The notes under the pieces were generated by a model. It was not told the DNA's origin. It did not search any database and saw only the letters and a list, made by a program, of their open reading frames with translations. Of a stretch of DNA of 16,817 bases, positions 1-7,261 are shown piece by piece (position 1 is the stretch's first letter; every line of letters starts with the position of its first letter). Origin of the DNA: a bacterium (GTDB lineage Bacteria; Cyanobacteriota; Vampirovibrionia; Obscuribacterales; Obscuribacteraceae); contig JAUIJG010000060.1 in assembly GCA_030431355.1 (NCBI GenBank), positions 1 through 16,817 on the forward strand. The letters run 5' to 3'. A program made the position numbers and the translations under genes.

Positions 1-2
1 TC

Positions 3-2039
3 TTGCAAGATTGGCGCAGCGTATTGATACCATCGATAGCGATTCCGGTCTCTCTAATCGGCACCTTCGTGTTTATGAAGGTCATGGGGTTTTCTATAAA
101 TACCCTAACCATGTTCGGTATCACCCTTGCCACCGGTCTGGTGGTTGATGACGCCATCGTTGTGGTGGAAAATGTCAAGCGTCTTATAGATGAAGAGGGC
201 ATGAGCCCCATCAGTGCCTCTTTCGCCGCCATGAGGGAGATTACCGGAGCGGTGATAGCTACTACTCTGGTTCTATTTGCCGTGTTCATTCCTGTGGCAT
301 TCTTCCCTGGCACCACCGGGCAGCTCTATAAACAATTTGCCATCACCATTAGTGTTTCGGTCGGCCTCTCCATGGTCAATGCTCTCACCCTCAGCCCGCC
401 CCTCTGCGCGCTCTGGTTGAAAAAAGAGAATAAAGAGAGACAGTTCATTCTGTTCAAGAAGATAAATGATCTAATCAACTTCTTTACCAGGCAGTACAAG
501 AAGGTATTGATCAAGTGTTTGAGGCTCTCTCCTCTGATCATGATTCTCTTCTTTGTCTGCCTGGCAGCCACTTACGGCATTTCTAAGATACTTCCCACAT
601 CATTTGTTCCGGATGAAGATCAGGGTTATTTCTTCACCATGATCAGGGCTCCTGAAGGTACTTCGCTCGAGTACACATCGGAGATTATTGAAAAAGCCGA
701 AGCAATTCAAAAGATGCAACCTGAGGTTAAGTCCGTGACCGGTCTTGCCGGCTTTGGTTTCCAGGGCAATGGTCCGAATCTCGGGATCATGTTCACCACC
801 CTCAAGCACTGGGAAGAGCGCCCTGATCCTTCCCAGTCCGTCCAGGGAGTGATCGCCAAGATTAGAAAGCCTCTGCATGGAATCACCGGTGCTTCCGTCA
901 TTCCATTTCTTCCTCCTTCCATCGAAGGTCTGGGCAACTTTGGAGGTTTTGTCTATGAACTGCAAGATCTCATCGGCGCCGACATTCAGGACCTCAACAA
1001 CATGGCGGCGGAGATAGTGAAAAAAGGTAATCAGGATCCTGGTCTTCAAGGTCTTTTTACAAGCTTTTCCGCCCAGACTCCCCAGCTTCGTCTGAGCGTC
1101 AAACGTGATGAGGCGGAGCGATTGAATGTTGATATCGGTGATTTATTGAACACTCTGCAAATGCTTTCCGGTTCTGCCTATGTCAACGACTTTGACTTTT
1201 TGAACAAGACCTACCGTGTTTATATTCAAGCGGACCAGAAGTTTAGAGTCCGACCAGCCGATATTTTCGAATATTATGTTCGCTCCAGGGATGGTGCCAT
1301 GATTTCCATGCAAAATTTGCTCAAGGAAGACGTTGGCCTGACAGCCCAGGTCATATCGCACTATAACCTTTTCCGCTCGGCTGAAATTAATGGTAACCCT
1401 GCTCCCGGCAGGAGTTCCGGAGATGCTCTTGCCACGATGGATAAGCTCTCCGATAGTGTTCTCCCTTCCGGTATGAGTCACGAGTGGTCTGGTGTTTCCC
1501 TGGAAGAGATACTGGCTGGTTCCAGCGCTATTTTTATATTCATTCTCGGGATAATTTTTGTCTATCTCGTTCTCTCTGCTCAGTATGAAAGCTACGTTGA
1601 TCCGCTCATTATTATGCTTTCTGTTCCCCTTGCTGTATTGGGAGCTTTCTCCTTCCAGCTTCTCAGGGGTCTCGAGAACGACGTATTCTGTCAGGTTGGC
1701 CTGGTGATGCTTATCGGAATGGCCAGCAAGAATGCTATTTTGATTGTGGAATTCGCTAACCATTTGCGCGACAACGCTGGATTGTCCGTTGCCCACGCGG
1801 TGGTGAAAGCTTCTACCCTGCGGCTGAGACCGATTCTTATGACCGCTCTAGCTTTTATAATAGGAATTCTGCCTCTGGTCTTTGCCACCGGTGCCGGTGC
1901 AGCCAGTCGTAACTCCCTGGGGACTGCAGTATGTGGAGGTATGACCGTTGCCACATTCATGAGTTTGTTGGTTGTGCCTGTAATTTATCTGGTGGTCAAC
2001 TGGCTGAAAGAGAAAGTGGCGGCTTTGCTTGGCAAATAG
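3..2039 (+). CDS. RND (HAE-1/AcrB-type) multidrug efflux transporter, 5' end missing
   Basis: Inner-membrane pump subunit that uses the proton gradient to export hydrophobic compounds through a periplasmic adaptor and an outer-membrane channel. The reading frame is open from the first bases, and the first visible residues (LQDWR) match the start of the second transmembrane helix of AcrB. About 340 N-terminal residues therefore lie outside the window, and 678 of roughly 1,020-1,050 are present. The TM4 proton-relay pair is at residues 49-50 (VVDDAIVVVEN), and the conserved TM10 lysine is K576 (ASKNAILIVEF). Between them, at about residues 200-495, is the second large periplasmic loop (FVPDEDQGY, then porter and docking domains). 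The C-terminus ends in the usual run of helices and a short basic tail, so the 3' end is intact. A periplasmic adaptor gene is expected upstream, out of view. The TolC-like partner is next door but on the opposite strand. Substrate cannot be told from sequence. Confidence 0.96.
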   Translation: MQDWRSVLIPSIAIPVSLIGTFVFMKVMGFSINTLTMFGITLATGLVVDDAIVVVENVKRLIDEEGMSPISASFAAMREITGAVIATTLVLFAVFIPVAFFPGTTGQLYKQFAITISVSVGLSMVNALTLSPPLCALWLKKENKERQFILFKKINDLINFFTRQYKKVLIKCLRLSPLIMILFFVCLAATYGISKILPTSFVPDEDQGYFFTMIRAPEGTSLEYTSEIIEKAEAIQKMQPEVKSVTGLAGFGFQGNGPNLGIMFTTLKHWEERPDPSQSVQGVIAKIRKPLHGITGASVIPFLPPSIEGLGNFGGFVYELQDLIGADIQDLNNMAAEIVKKGNQDPGLQGLFTSFSAQTPQLRLSVKRDEAERLNVDIGDLLNTLQMLSGSAYVNDFDFLNKTYRVYIQADQKFRVRPADIFEYYVRSRDGAMISMQNLLKEDVGLTAQVISHYNLFRSAEINGNPAPGRSSGDALATMDKLSDSVLPSGMSHEWSGVSLEEILAGSSAIFIFILGIIFVYLVLSAQYESYVDPLIIMLSVPLAVLGAFSFQLLRGLENDVFCQVGLVMLIGMASKNAILIVEFANHLRDNAGLSVAHAVVKASTLRLRPILMTALAFIIGILPLVFATGAGAASRNSLGTAVCGGMTVATFMSLLVVPVIYLVVNWLKEKVAALLGK

Positions 2040-2047
2040 GCAGATAA

Positions 2048-3772
2048 CTACAAGTTTTTTCGCGGTCTGAATCCCCTGGTCAGGGTATTGAAAGAGATGG
2101 CTCCGGTGCTGTGCAATACTCCCGCCTGGGAGGTGTTGTAATCTATCAGCGCTCTTACTTTGTTGATTAAAGCCTGAGTGTAATCTCTCTGGGCGATGAT
2201 GATATCTGTCTGGGTGCCGAGTCCTTCTTTCAGTCTGAGCACTGCAATTCGCAGAGCTTCTTCGGATGATTCCACTTCGGAGGTGGTCTCTCTTACCAGG
2301 GCTTCGGTGTCGATGGCATGGTTATAAGAGTTTCTTACTTCTTGATATACCTTTGCTAACTCTTTGTTGTATTCTAACTGCGCCTGACGAGCCAGATAAC
2401 CTGCTCTTTTGATTCTGGCGGCATCCACTGTGCCGAGTCCGCCCAGTTTCCACTCCACGTCCATACCGAGAACAAAGAGCGCTCTCATGTCGAAAGTTTT
2501 TCTGCCGCCACCGCCATTGGCCAGGGGAGCGTTGGCCCCTCCGGAAATGGCTGGCGTCAGAGTTGAACCGGCGGTGGTTACAGAAGATAGAGGGATCTGC
2601 TGCAATCCGTCTCCTCTGGCTATGTCTGCACCTGTTCCTGCGACGGCGCCACTAAAAGATAGATTTGGTATGTAAGCCGCTTTTCTTACTTTTGTTCTTT
2701 GCACCGCCGCCAGTCTGTGCTCTTCTCTCTCCGGCAACTCCGGTCTCTCTTTCATGGCCGTGGCAATTAGGTCTCCGATTTTTGTTCCTTTTCCGATTAA
2801 ACGAATCTTTTTGACGGTTCTCTCCTGGATATTGAGATCAACGGCTGGGTTTAGATAGAGGGCCGTGGAGAGATCCACCGCAGCCTGACGACGTTTGATC
2901 TGCTGAGAAACCAGGGCTTGCCTGTCTCTTGAAAGTTGCGTGCGTGACTGAAGTACGTCGAGCTTGGTGGCGACGCCTTCGCTGAAGAGGTCTTCATTTA
3001 GCTGACAGATTGCCTTAGACTCTTCCACCGCTTTTACTCGAATTTGAAGAAGGGCGTCATTTAATACGAGATCGTAGTAGAGGTTGGTGGCTTTTAGAAG
3101 AACGTCGTTTATGCTGCCTTGTAGAGCGGACTGACTGGCTTTCATCATATGGTGCGCTTCTTTGGCGCGGAAGATTCTTGCTCCTCCTTCAAATAGCGAC
3201 CAGTTGAATCCACTGCCGGTGGTGAGATATGGACTCTTGATTCGTAAAATTGCACCGGCGGGACTGGCTACTTTGCCGGATATTGCCTGGAAACTAAAGC
3301 TGTTGACCACATCGGGCAGAAACGAGCCCAGGCGCTCATAAAATCTCCAGCGTGCTGATTCCTTCTTGGTATTTGAAATCTTTATATCTAGATTGTTCCT
3401 GAGCGCGGTTTTTAGAACTTCTCCCAGGGTAATGTCTCTGTTTGAGTCCGATTCAATATGTAGAGGTGATACCGGCTCTTCCAGTTTTATTAGCGCTTTG
3501 AGAACCGGGGGTTTTACAATCAGCTTTTCGGGATTCACCAGAATCGTCTCTTTGGATTCAAGTTTGTCGAAGGCGCTCAGATCATCTACTTGATCTGTAT
3601 TGTTGCTTTTTCGCGAATCGATGCCTATTGGCGGTCTCAGTTGCGGCTGCGGATCGTCGCCTGCCGAAACTTGATCGGCAGCGAGGACCGGGCTGCAAAA
3701 AAACAGGGAAGCATGCAAAGCCAGGGCACACGTTGCACCCGACCGAAACACTTTCTGGAATCTCCACAGCAA
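2048..3772 (-). CDS. TolC-family outer-membrane efflux protein
   Basis: Predicted trimeric outer-membrane channel for an RND or type I exporter. The start is a TTG at 3772, with AGGGA 8 bases upstream; the frame then gives a clean Sec signal peptide (residues 1-32, ending PVLAA). Residues about 33-114 form a polar, Pro/Lys-rich extension that ordinary TolC proteins lack. The OEP domain follows in two halves. The first begins ITLGEVLKTALRNN near residue 114 and contains long heptad-like helices (LYYDLVLNDALLQ, GVATKLDVLQSRTQLSRD). The second begins WKLGG near 440 and contains EVRNSYNHAI and GLGTQTDIIIAQRDY. Between them, at about residues 375-430, is a Gly/Ala/Ser/Thr-rich insertion ending in a run of glycines, probably an enlarged loop at the beta-barrel end. 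At 574 aa it is about 100 longer than typical family members. It probably follows the 5138-3858 gene in one transcript (85-base gap). It converges on the RND gene with only 8 bases between the stops. Pairing with that pump is inferred from proximity. Confidence 0.92.
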   Translation of the reverse strand: MLWRFQKVFRSGATCALALHASLFFCSPVLAADQVSAGDDPQPQLRPPIGIDSRKSNNTDQVDDLSAFDKLESKETILVNPEKLIVKPPVLKALIKLEEPVSPLHIESDSNRDITLGEVLKTALRNNLDIKISNTKKESARWRFYERLGSFLPDVVNSFSFQAISGKVASPAGAILRIKSPYLTTGSGFNWSLFEGGARIFRAKEAHHMMKASQSALQGSINDVLLKATNLYYDLVLNDALLQIRVKAVEESKAICQLNEDLFSEGVATKLDVLQSRTQLSRDRQALVSQQIKRRQAAVDLSTALYLNPAVDLNIQERTVKKIRLIGKGTKIGDLIATAMKERPELPEREEHRLAAVQRTKVRKAAYIPNLSFSGAVAGTGADIARGDGLQQIPLSSVTTAGSTLTPAISGGANAPLANGGGGRKTFDMRALFVLGMDVEWKLGGLGTVDAARIKRAGYLARQAQLEYNKELAKVYQEVRNSYNHAIDTEALVRETTSEVESSEEALRIAVLRLKEGLGTQTDIIIAQRDYTQALINKVRALIDYNTSQAGVLHSTGAISFNTLTRGFRPRKNL

Positions 3773-3793
3773 AGCGATTTTCCCTGGTAAAAA

Positions 3794-3815
3794 CTAAAAG
3801 AGAGATCTAAAAGAG
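3794..3815. repeat. 9-base direct repeat CTAAAAGAG in the leader of the TolC-like gene
   Basis: CTAAAAGAG occurs at 3794-3802 and again at 3807-3815, 13 bases apart start to start, in the 85-base gap between the two minus-strand genes and 22 bases before the TTG start. It could be a regulator half-site pair or simple low-complexity sequence. No clear promoter or terminator was found in this gap. Confidence 0.4.
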
Positions 3816-3857
3816 TTTACTTGAATGGAAACCGGGAGACATTATTTTTTGCTGACT

Positions 3858-5138
3858 TTAATAGGAGCCCACATAGGGTCCGGGACCGCCGCCTGCGATA
3901 GAGACAGGTGCGTCCAGTCTCACCTGAATCGGTGTACCGGAAGGAATCGTGACATCACGTCCTTTTCTGAGCGCCAAGCTGGATGCCAGACCGACGCCGC
4001 CACCTATCGCGGTTCCGGACCAGGCACCTCTGCCTGCTCCACGTCCACCGCCTGCGATAGCTCCCACGGCTGTTCCTAGTGCTGCGCCTAAACCGGCTCC
4101 GGCAGCGCCTCTTACGCCTGCTTGAACAGTTTTACGCTTCCAGGTTTCACCGGCCATAACACCATCGTTGTTTTCGTCGTAGTTTCCGATTCCTCCGACT
4201 ATAGAGGCATTTATCGGAGTTTCGGTGCCATCCGGTGTTCTCAAACGATTAAATTGAACGCCGAGTTTACCGGCTAGACCAAGACGTCCACCAGCTTTAG
4301 AGTCGGTAACCTGTCCGATCAAAACAGAACCTGCGGGAATCTGAGAATCTCCCAGCATTACTGCCTGGCTCACACTAGCCTGGATTATGTCTCCGGATCT
4401 GGCAACCTGGCTGGATATGGAGGTGGAAAGAGTCGCATTTATCATCGTTCCGGCAGGAGCATAAACAACTCTGCCATGACGATAGCCGCGAGGAGGGGGA
4501 TTGTAACCCTGGTTGTATCCGGCTCCGGCTCCATAAGGTGGCTGCTGATTATAGCCGGTGCTTGCTCCGAAAGTCGGTCTCTGGGCTGGGTAGCCATTTT
4601 GATAAGCATTTCCCTGGTATGGGGCTTGACCGCCGGGAGCTGGCTGGGCGTAACCTGTCTGTGGCGCCGGAGCAGCTGCCGGTGCGTCGCTCTGGTAGTC
4701 CCCGGATAGGTGAGCCACGTAGCTGTTAACACTGGCCTGGTCTTTCAGGGCATTTCTTAAAGCATCTGCCCATCTTTGCGCCAGTAGTGCCGGGCTGGTG
4801 CCGGCGGATTTAGCACTTGCACCATCCACGGTGATAACTTGATAGCCGCCAAGGGTGATGACCGGTAAACCTTTGACGTACTCTATATTTACAGCTCCAG
4901 GACTTTTGTCTTTAGAAGCAACAAGAGCGTTGTCCAGGTTTTGCTGAATCGTCTCGGCTCTCTGCGCTCCTGTTAGGGTGCCTGCTGTACTTACGTTTGT
5001 GATAACTGCCTGACCGGCTAGTCGGACGGTGTTTTCCTGGGCGAACACCGGTAGTGGTGTCAAGTAAAACGCCTGACTCAACACTAGAGCCCCTGCAAGT
5101 AAGCTCTTTTTGTATGAAAATTTCTGTTTTGAGTTCAT
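3858..5138 (-). CDS. Secreted multi-domain protein with TrbI/VirB10-like module and glycine-rich tail
   Basis: Function unknown. ATG at 5138 has AGGAAAG about 5 bases upstream, and residues 1-33 form a good Sec signal peptide (cleavage after PVFA). Residues about 36-132 (VRLAGQAVI, a central PVITLGGYQVITV, then LAQRWADALRNAL) resemble, from memory, the periplasmic domain in front of some cyanobacterial MscS-type channels. Residues about 150-222 are a disordered Tyr/Gln/Gly/Pro/Ala-rich linker. Residues about 226-315 (YAPAGTMINATL, ending DSQIPAGSVLIGQV) resemble the beta-barrel domain of TrbI/VirB10 conjugation proteins. Residues about 339-388 are a glycine/alanine-rich segment with glycine-zipper spacing, able to insert in or associate with a membrane. 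The last part (VTIPSGTPIQVRLDAPVSI) looks like a second half-copy of the IPAGT-type strand pair. No other conjugation genes are nearby, so a role in DNA transfer is unlikely. It is probably co-transcribed with the downstream TolC-like gene and may be an envelope or periplasmic structural factor. Confidence 0.8.
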   Translation of the reverse strand: MNSKQKFSYKKSLLAGALVLSQAFYLTPLPVFAQENTVRLAGQAVITNVSTAGTLTGAQRAETIQQNLDNALVASKDKSPGAVNIEYVKGLPVITLGGYQVITVDGASAKSAGTSPALLAQRWADALRNALKDQASVNSYVAHLSGDYQSDAPAAAPAPQTGYAQPAPGGQAPYQGNAYQNGYPAQRPTFGASTGYNQQPPYGAGAGYNQGYNPPPRGYRHGRVVYAPAGTMINATLSTSISSQVARSGDIIQASVSQAVMLGDSQIPAGSVLIGQVTDSKAGGRLGLAGKLGVQFNRLRTPDGTETPINASIVGGIGNYDENNDGVMAGETWKRKTVQAGVRGAAGAGLGAALGTAVGAIAGGGRGAGRGAWSGTAIGGGVGLASSLALRKGRDVTIPSGTPIQVRLDAPVSIAGGGPGPYVGSY

Positions 5139-5230
5139 CGTTTCTTTCCTACTATTTGTCGCTACTTTTTAGGATGTCTTTCGGGTTTATTGGTCCTCAA
5201 CCGACTTTCCATATGCATATAAATGATTGA

Positions 5231-5245
5231 AGACTTATAAAGTCT
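5231..5245. promoter_or_regulatory. Perfect dyad AGACTT-ATA-AAGTCT, possible operator
   Basis: Six-base arms (5231-5236 and 5240-5245) are exact reverse complements around an ATA centre. It lies about 95 bases upstream of the ATG of the minus-strand secreted-protein gene, a distance suitable for a regulator site at its promoter. The arms are short and AT-rich, so chance is possible. Confidence 0.3.
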
Positions 5246-5332
5246 AGCAATGTTCCCAGTTAATTGATCTGAGATATTGATAAGACCTTATACATAGCAT
5301 GAATCTTGAGCTGATTGCCCCTGGGATTCAAG

Positions 5333-5344
5333 AGGTCAAGACCT
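5333..5344. promoter_or_regulatory. Perfect dyad AGGTC-AA-GACCT, possible operator
   Basis: Five-base arms at 5333-5337 and 5340-5344 are exact reverse complements with a 2-base centre. The site sits mid-way in the divergent intergenic region, about 60 bases upstream of the candidate -35 for the SDR gene. A partial echo (GACCT inside TAAGACCTTA) occurs at 5281-5290. This is suggestive only. Confidence 0.25.
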
Positions 5345-5401
5345 AAGTATATTCTATCAATTCCAGTCTATTTCCGCTTTTTAAGAGAGCGGTGGATACA
5401 T

Positions 5402-5432
5402 TTGACACGTAGCTGAAGAAACTAAGTATGAT
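5402..5432 (+). promoter_or_regulatory. Candidate sigma70-type promoter for the SDR-pgeF unit
   Basis: A perfect TTGACA (5402-5407) is followed after 19 bases by TATGAT (5427-5432, five of six to TATAAT). The spacer is 2 bases longer than the ideal 17, so the match is fair rather than strong. Transcription would start near 5439, leaving a leader of about 50 bases before the TTG start at 5492. Confidence 0.4.
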
Positions 5433-5446
5433 GTGGATGTTGAGGA

Positions 5447-5461
5447 TAAGCCTCAGGCTTA
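5447..5461. promoter_or_regulatory. Perfect dyad TAAGCC-TCA-GGCTTA between candidate promoter and SDR start
   Basis: Six-base arms at 5447-5452 and 5456-5461 flank a TCA centre. The position is just downstream of the predicted transcription start and 16 bases before the GAAGG ribosome-binding site. It could act as a repressor site or as a small hairpin in the leader RNA. It is not followed by a T-tract, so it is not a terminator. Confidence 0.35.
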
Positions 5462-5491
5462 GATAAGAATCATAAACGAAGGTCCCAGGTT

Positions 5492-6274
5492 TTGCTCTCC
5501 ACTGAAAGTCTGAAAGGGAAAAGAGCCCTTGTAACCGGCGCTGGTAGGGGAATAGGCCGTGCCTGTGCCGTTGAATTGAGTAGATGTGGTGCGGAGTTGG
5601 TAGTCACCGCTAGAAGCCGTGATGAGCTTGACTCCCTGGCGGAAGAGCTTCGTTCTTGTTGCGCTATCACCCAGGACTTATCCAGGGTCGATGAATTAGA
5701 AGATTTTGTCCATCGTATTCAATCGCAAGCAGGACCGGTGGATATTCTGGTAAATAATGCCGGTATCTATCATACGGATCATCTTGACGACGCCGACTTT
5801 GCCGCCTGGCAAAACGCACTGGATTTGAATCTCAGCTCTCCTTATCGCCTTATCCAACTTTTAGCTGTTCCGATGAAAGAGAGAAACTGGGGACGCATCA
5901 TAAATATCTCTTCTATTTCCGGCCAGAGGGGGGAAGCTTATGGAGCTTCCTATTCTTCTACCAAATTTGGACTGCTTGGCCTGACTCAAGCTCTGGCCCT
6001 TGAATTGGCAGAGCACGGTGTCACTGTTAATGCCGTTTGTCCCGGTTGGGTAGATACAAAACTGGCCCGGGATCAGCTCAACGACCCACACTGGTGTAAA
6101 CTCAACGGTATTGACGTTGAAGAGTCCGTGGACATCGCCACTCTTTCGGTTCCACAAAAGCGTTTACTTGCCCCGGCCGAAGTTGCCTACCTCGTGTCTT
6201 TCCTGTGCACCGAGGGTGCTTTCGGAATAACAGGACAGTCCATAAATATCTGCGGAGGTTTATCGTTAACTTGA
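5492..6274 (+). CDS. Short-chain dehydrogenase/reductase (classical SDR)
   Basis: Cytosolic NAD(P)(H)-dependent oxidoreductase, 260 aa, the normal size for classical SDRs. The start is TTG at 5492, the only usable start after an in-frame stop at 5447-5449, with GAAGG 9 bases upstream. The nucleotide-binding TGAGRGIG is at residues 15-22 and NNAG at 88-91. The catalytic tetrad is N113, S141, Y154 and K158 (YSSTK). The CPGWVDT segment (183-189) and the C-terminal GITGQSINICGG (245-256) are typical of the 3-oxoacyl-ACP reductase and 3-hydroxybutyrate dehydrogenase branches. Within these the substrate cannot be assigned. An arginine two residues after the canonical position (ARSRDE, 40-45) is compatible with NADP(H), but this is weak. 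The stop codon overlaps the start of pgeF, implying one transcript and coupled translation. Confidence 0.93.
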   Translation: MLSTESLKGKRALVTGAGRGIGRACAVELSRCGAELVVTARSRDELDSLAEELRSCCAITQDLSRVDELEDFVHRIQSQAGPVDILVNNAGIYHTDHLDDADFAAWQNALDLNLSSPYRLIQLLAVPMKERNWGRIINISSISGQRGEAYGASYSSTKFGLLGLTQALALELAEHGVTVNAVCPGWVDTKLARDQLNDPHWCKLNGIDVEESVDIATLSVPQKRLLAPAEVAYLVSFLCTEGAFGITGQSINICGGLSLT

Positions 6275-7104
6275 TATCAGCTAAACAGATCGTCTCAAAA
6301 GCCCTTGCTACCAGCACTTGGAGCCAGGTATCAAAAAATGGCTTGAGCCTTCTCCGATCTCCTTTGCTTGAGAGTTTTGATGACCTGGTACATGCCTTTA
6401 CCACCCGTCTCGGCGGCAATACCGAGCCGCCATATGAACATTTCAATCTCGGTCGGCACGTCAAGGATACTGCCGTGCAAGAAGATGCAGTAAGAAACAG
6501 GAAGATGCTTTGTCGCAGTCTGAATCTTGATTTTGAAAAGGTAGCTATTCCAGGCCAGGTACATTCTCCCACCGTTAAGGTTGTGGAGTTAGACCGGGAG
6601 CGACCGGAGATGAAAGCTGTAGACGGTCTGGTAACAGGCTCTCAGAATCTTCCCCTGATGCTTCATTTTGCCGACTGTGTGCCGGTTATTGTTTATGATT
6701 CAGCCAGGCACAAAGCCGGAATTTTTCACGCCGGATGGCGTGGCACGGCAAGTAAGATTGTCACGGTTGGTGTGGAACTTATGATCAGCGAGTACGGCTC
6801 CTCCAGCAAAGATATGGTGGCGGCAGTGGGACCAGCCATAGGACGATGCTGCTATCCAACCGGTGAAGACGTATATCAAGCCTTGAGGACGACCGTTGAC
6901 TATCCCGAGGAGCTTTTTGGGGAGTTGGAAGGACAGAAGTGCCCTGATCTAAAGGCGATAAACGCTATGCAGTTGATGGAAGCAGGGGTCAGGGAGGTGG
7001 ATGTTTCAGATTGGTGCACCGCCTGCGCCCCGGAGCTATTCTATTCTCACCGGCAGTCCGGCGGAGTCACCGGCCGTCAGGCGGCCCTTGTCAGTCTCGA
7101 TTAG
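6271..7104 (+). CDS. pgeF: Peptidoglycan editing factor PgeF (YfiH/DUF152, 'polyphenol oxidase' family)
   Basis: Family members are zinc-dependent cytosolic enzymes. E. coli YfiH is reported to remove wrongly incorporated L-Ser from UDP-MurNAc-L-Ser, and others act as purine nucleoside phosphorylases or laccase-like oxidases. The metal-site residues are all present, numbering from the start chosen here: H98 (GQVHSP), C136 (FADCVPV) and H153 (FHAGWRGT). The family C-terminal signature YSHRQSGGVTGRQ is also there. I chose TTG at 6271 (277 aa; family usually 240-280) because it overlaps the SDR stop as TTGA, and GGAGG lies 12 bases upstream. The frame is open further back to a GTG at 6205, but that adds a basic, non-conserved tail inside the SDR gene. 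Co-transcription with the SDR gene is very likely. A possible weak terminator follows at 7143-7166. Confidence 0.93.
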   Translation: MISAKQIVSKALATSTWSQVSKNGLSLLRSPLLESFDDLVHAFTTRLGGNTEPPYEHFNLGRHVKDTAVQEDAVRNRKMLCRSLNLDFEKVAIPGQVHSPTVKVVELDRERPEMKAVDGLVTGSQNLPLMLHFADCVPVIVYDSARHKAGIFHAGWRGTASKIVTVGVELMISEYGSSSKDMVAAVGPAIGRCCYPTGEDVYQALRTTVDYPEELFGELEGQKCPDLKAINAMQLMEAGVREVDVSDWCTACAPELFYSHRQSGGVTGRQAALVSLD

Positions 7105-7142
7105 CTTGTTCTGATGCTTTCTTGCGGTAACTAGTCCGTGGC

Positions 7143-7166
7143 TGTCAACACCTTTTGCTGTTGGCA
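7143..7166 (+). terminator. Possible weak terminator hairpin after pgeF
   Basis: TGTCAACA (7143-7150) can pair with TGTTGGCA (7159-7166) over eight bases, including one G-U, with an 8-base loop. Only a short TTTT (7171-7174) follows, 5 bases downstream, so any Rho-independent termination would be inefficient. Confidence 0.25.
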
Positions 7167-7170
7167 TAAG

Positions 7171-7197
7171 TTTTCGGATAGTTTCGGATAGTTTCAG
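7171..7197 (+). repeat. Tandem decamer in the leader region of the CAP gene
   Basis: TTTCGGATAG occurs at 7172-7181 and again at 7182-7191, followed by a degenerate third copy beginning TTTCAGA. The array lies 64-90 bases before the CAP-protein start, a suitable position for an activator site. The exact copies suggest either recent slippage or a helical-phased binding site (about 10 bases per turn). Confidence 0.5.
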
Positions 7198-7240
7198 AGA
7201 GGTTAACGGGCTCTAACTGTTTTAAAAATAAGAAGCTCGA

Positions 7241-7261
7241 TATAAGATATAGTTGTATTTG
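7241..7261 (+). promoter_or_regulatory. Candidate -10 region very close to the CAP gene start (possible leaderless mRNA)
   Basis: TATAAG (7241-7246) and TATAGT (7248-7253) are plausible -10 hexamers only 8-20 bases before the GTG at 7261. There is no purine-rich ribosome-binding site before that GTG. A start site 6-7 bases past either hexamer would give an mRNA with almost no leader. No good -35 match is present. In-frame TAA at 7243-7245 rules out a longer protein. Confidence 0.3.

Larger units (their letters stand above)
5139..5491. other. Divergent intergenic region (353 bases) between the secreted protein and the SDR gene
   Basis: No open frame with coding character was seen. The region is AT-richer than its flanks and should hold the promoters for both divergent units. 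It contains three perfect short dyads (5231-5245, 5333-5344, 5447-5461) and one fair promoter match reading toward the SDR gene, all listed separately. I could not find an equally good minus-strand promoter for the 5138-3858 gene, although AT-rich stretches near 5213-5240 could serve as its -10 region. Confidence 0.6.

Noticed and set aside
1143..1796. A 217-codon open frame on the minus strand inside the RND gene
   Set aside because: It is fully antisense to a well-conserved transporter, its product is low-complexity and unlike any family I know, and it has no ribosome-site support.
3858..5138. A conjugation (type IV secretion) system suggested by the TrbI-like domain
   Set aside because: There are no ATPase, relaxase, pilin or other VirB/Trb genes in the window, and the domain also occurs in stand-alone secreted proteins.
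6205..6270. An upstream GTG start for pgeF that would lengthen the protein by 22 residues
   Set aside because: It lies within the SDR gene, adds a non-conserved basic tail and makes the protein longer than the family. TTG 6271 overlaps the SDR stop and fits better.
6271..7104. A multicopper laccase
   Set aside because: Older names for this family say laccase or polyphenol oxidase, but the protein has none of the cupredoxin copper motifs. It has the single His-Cys-His metal site of YfiH/PgeF.
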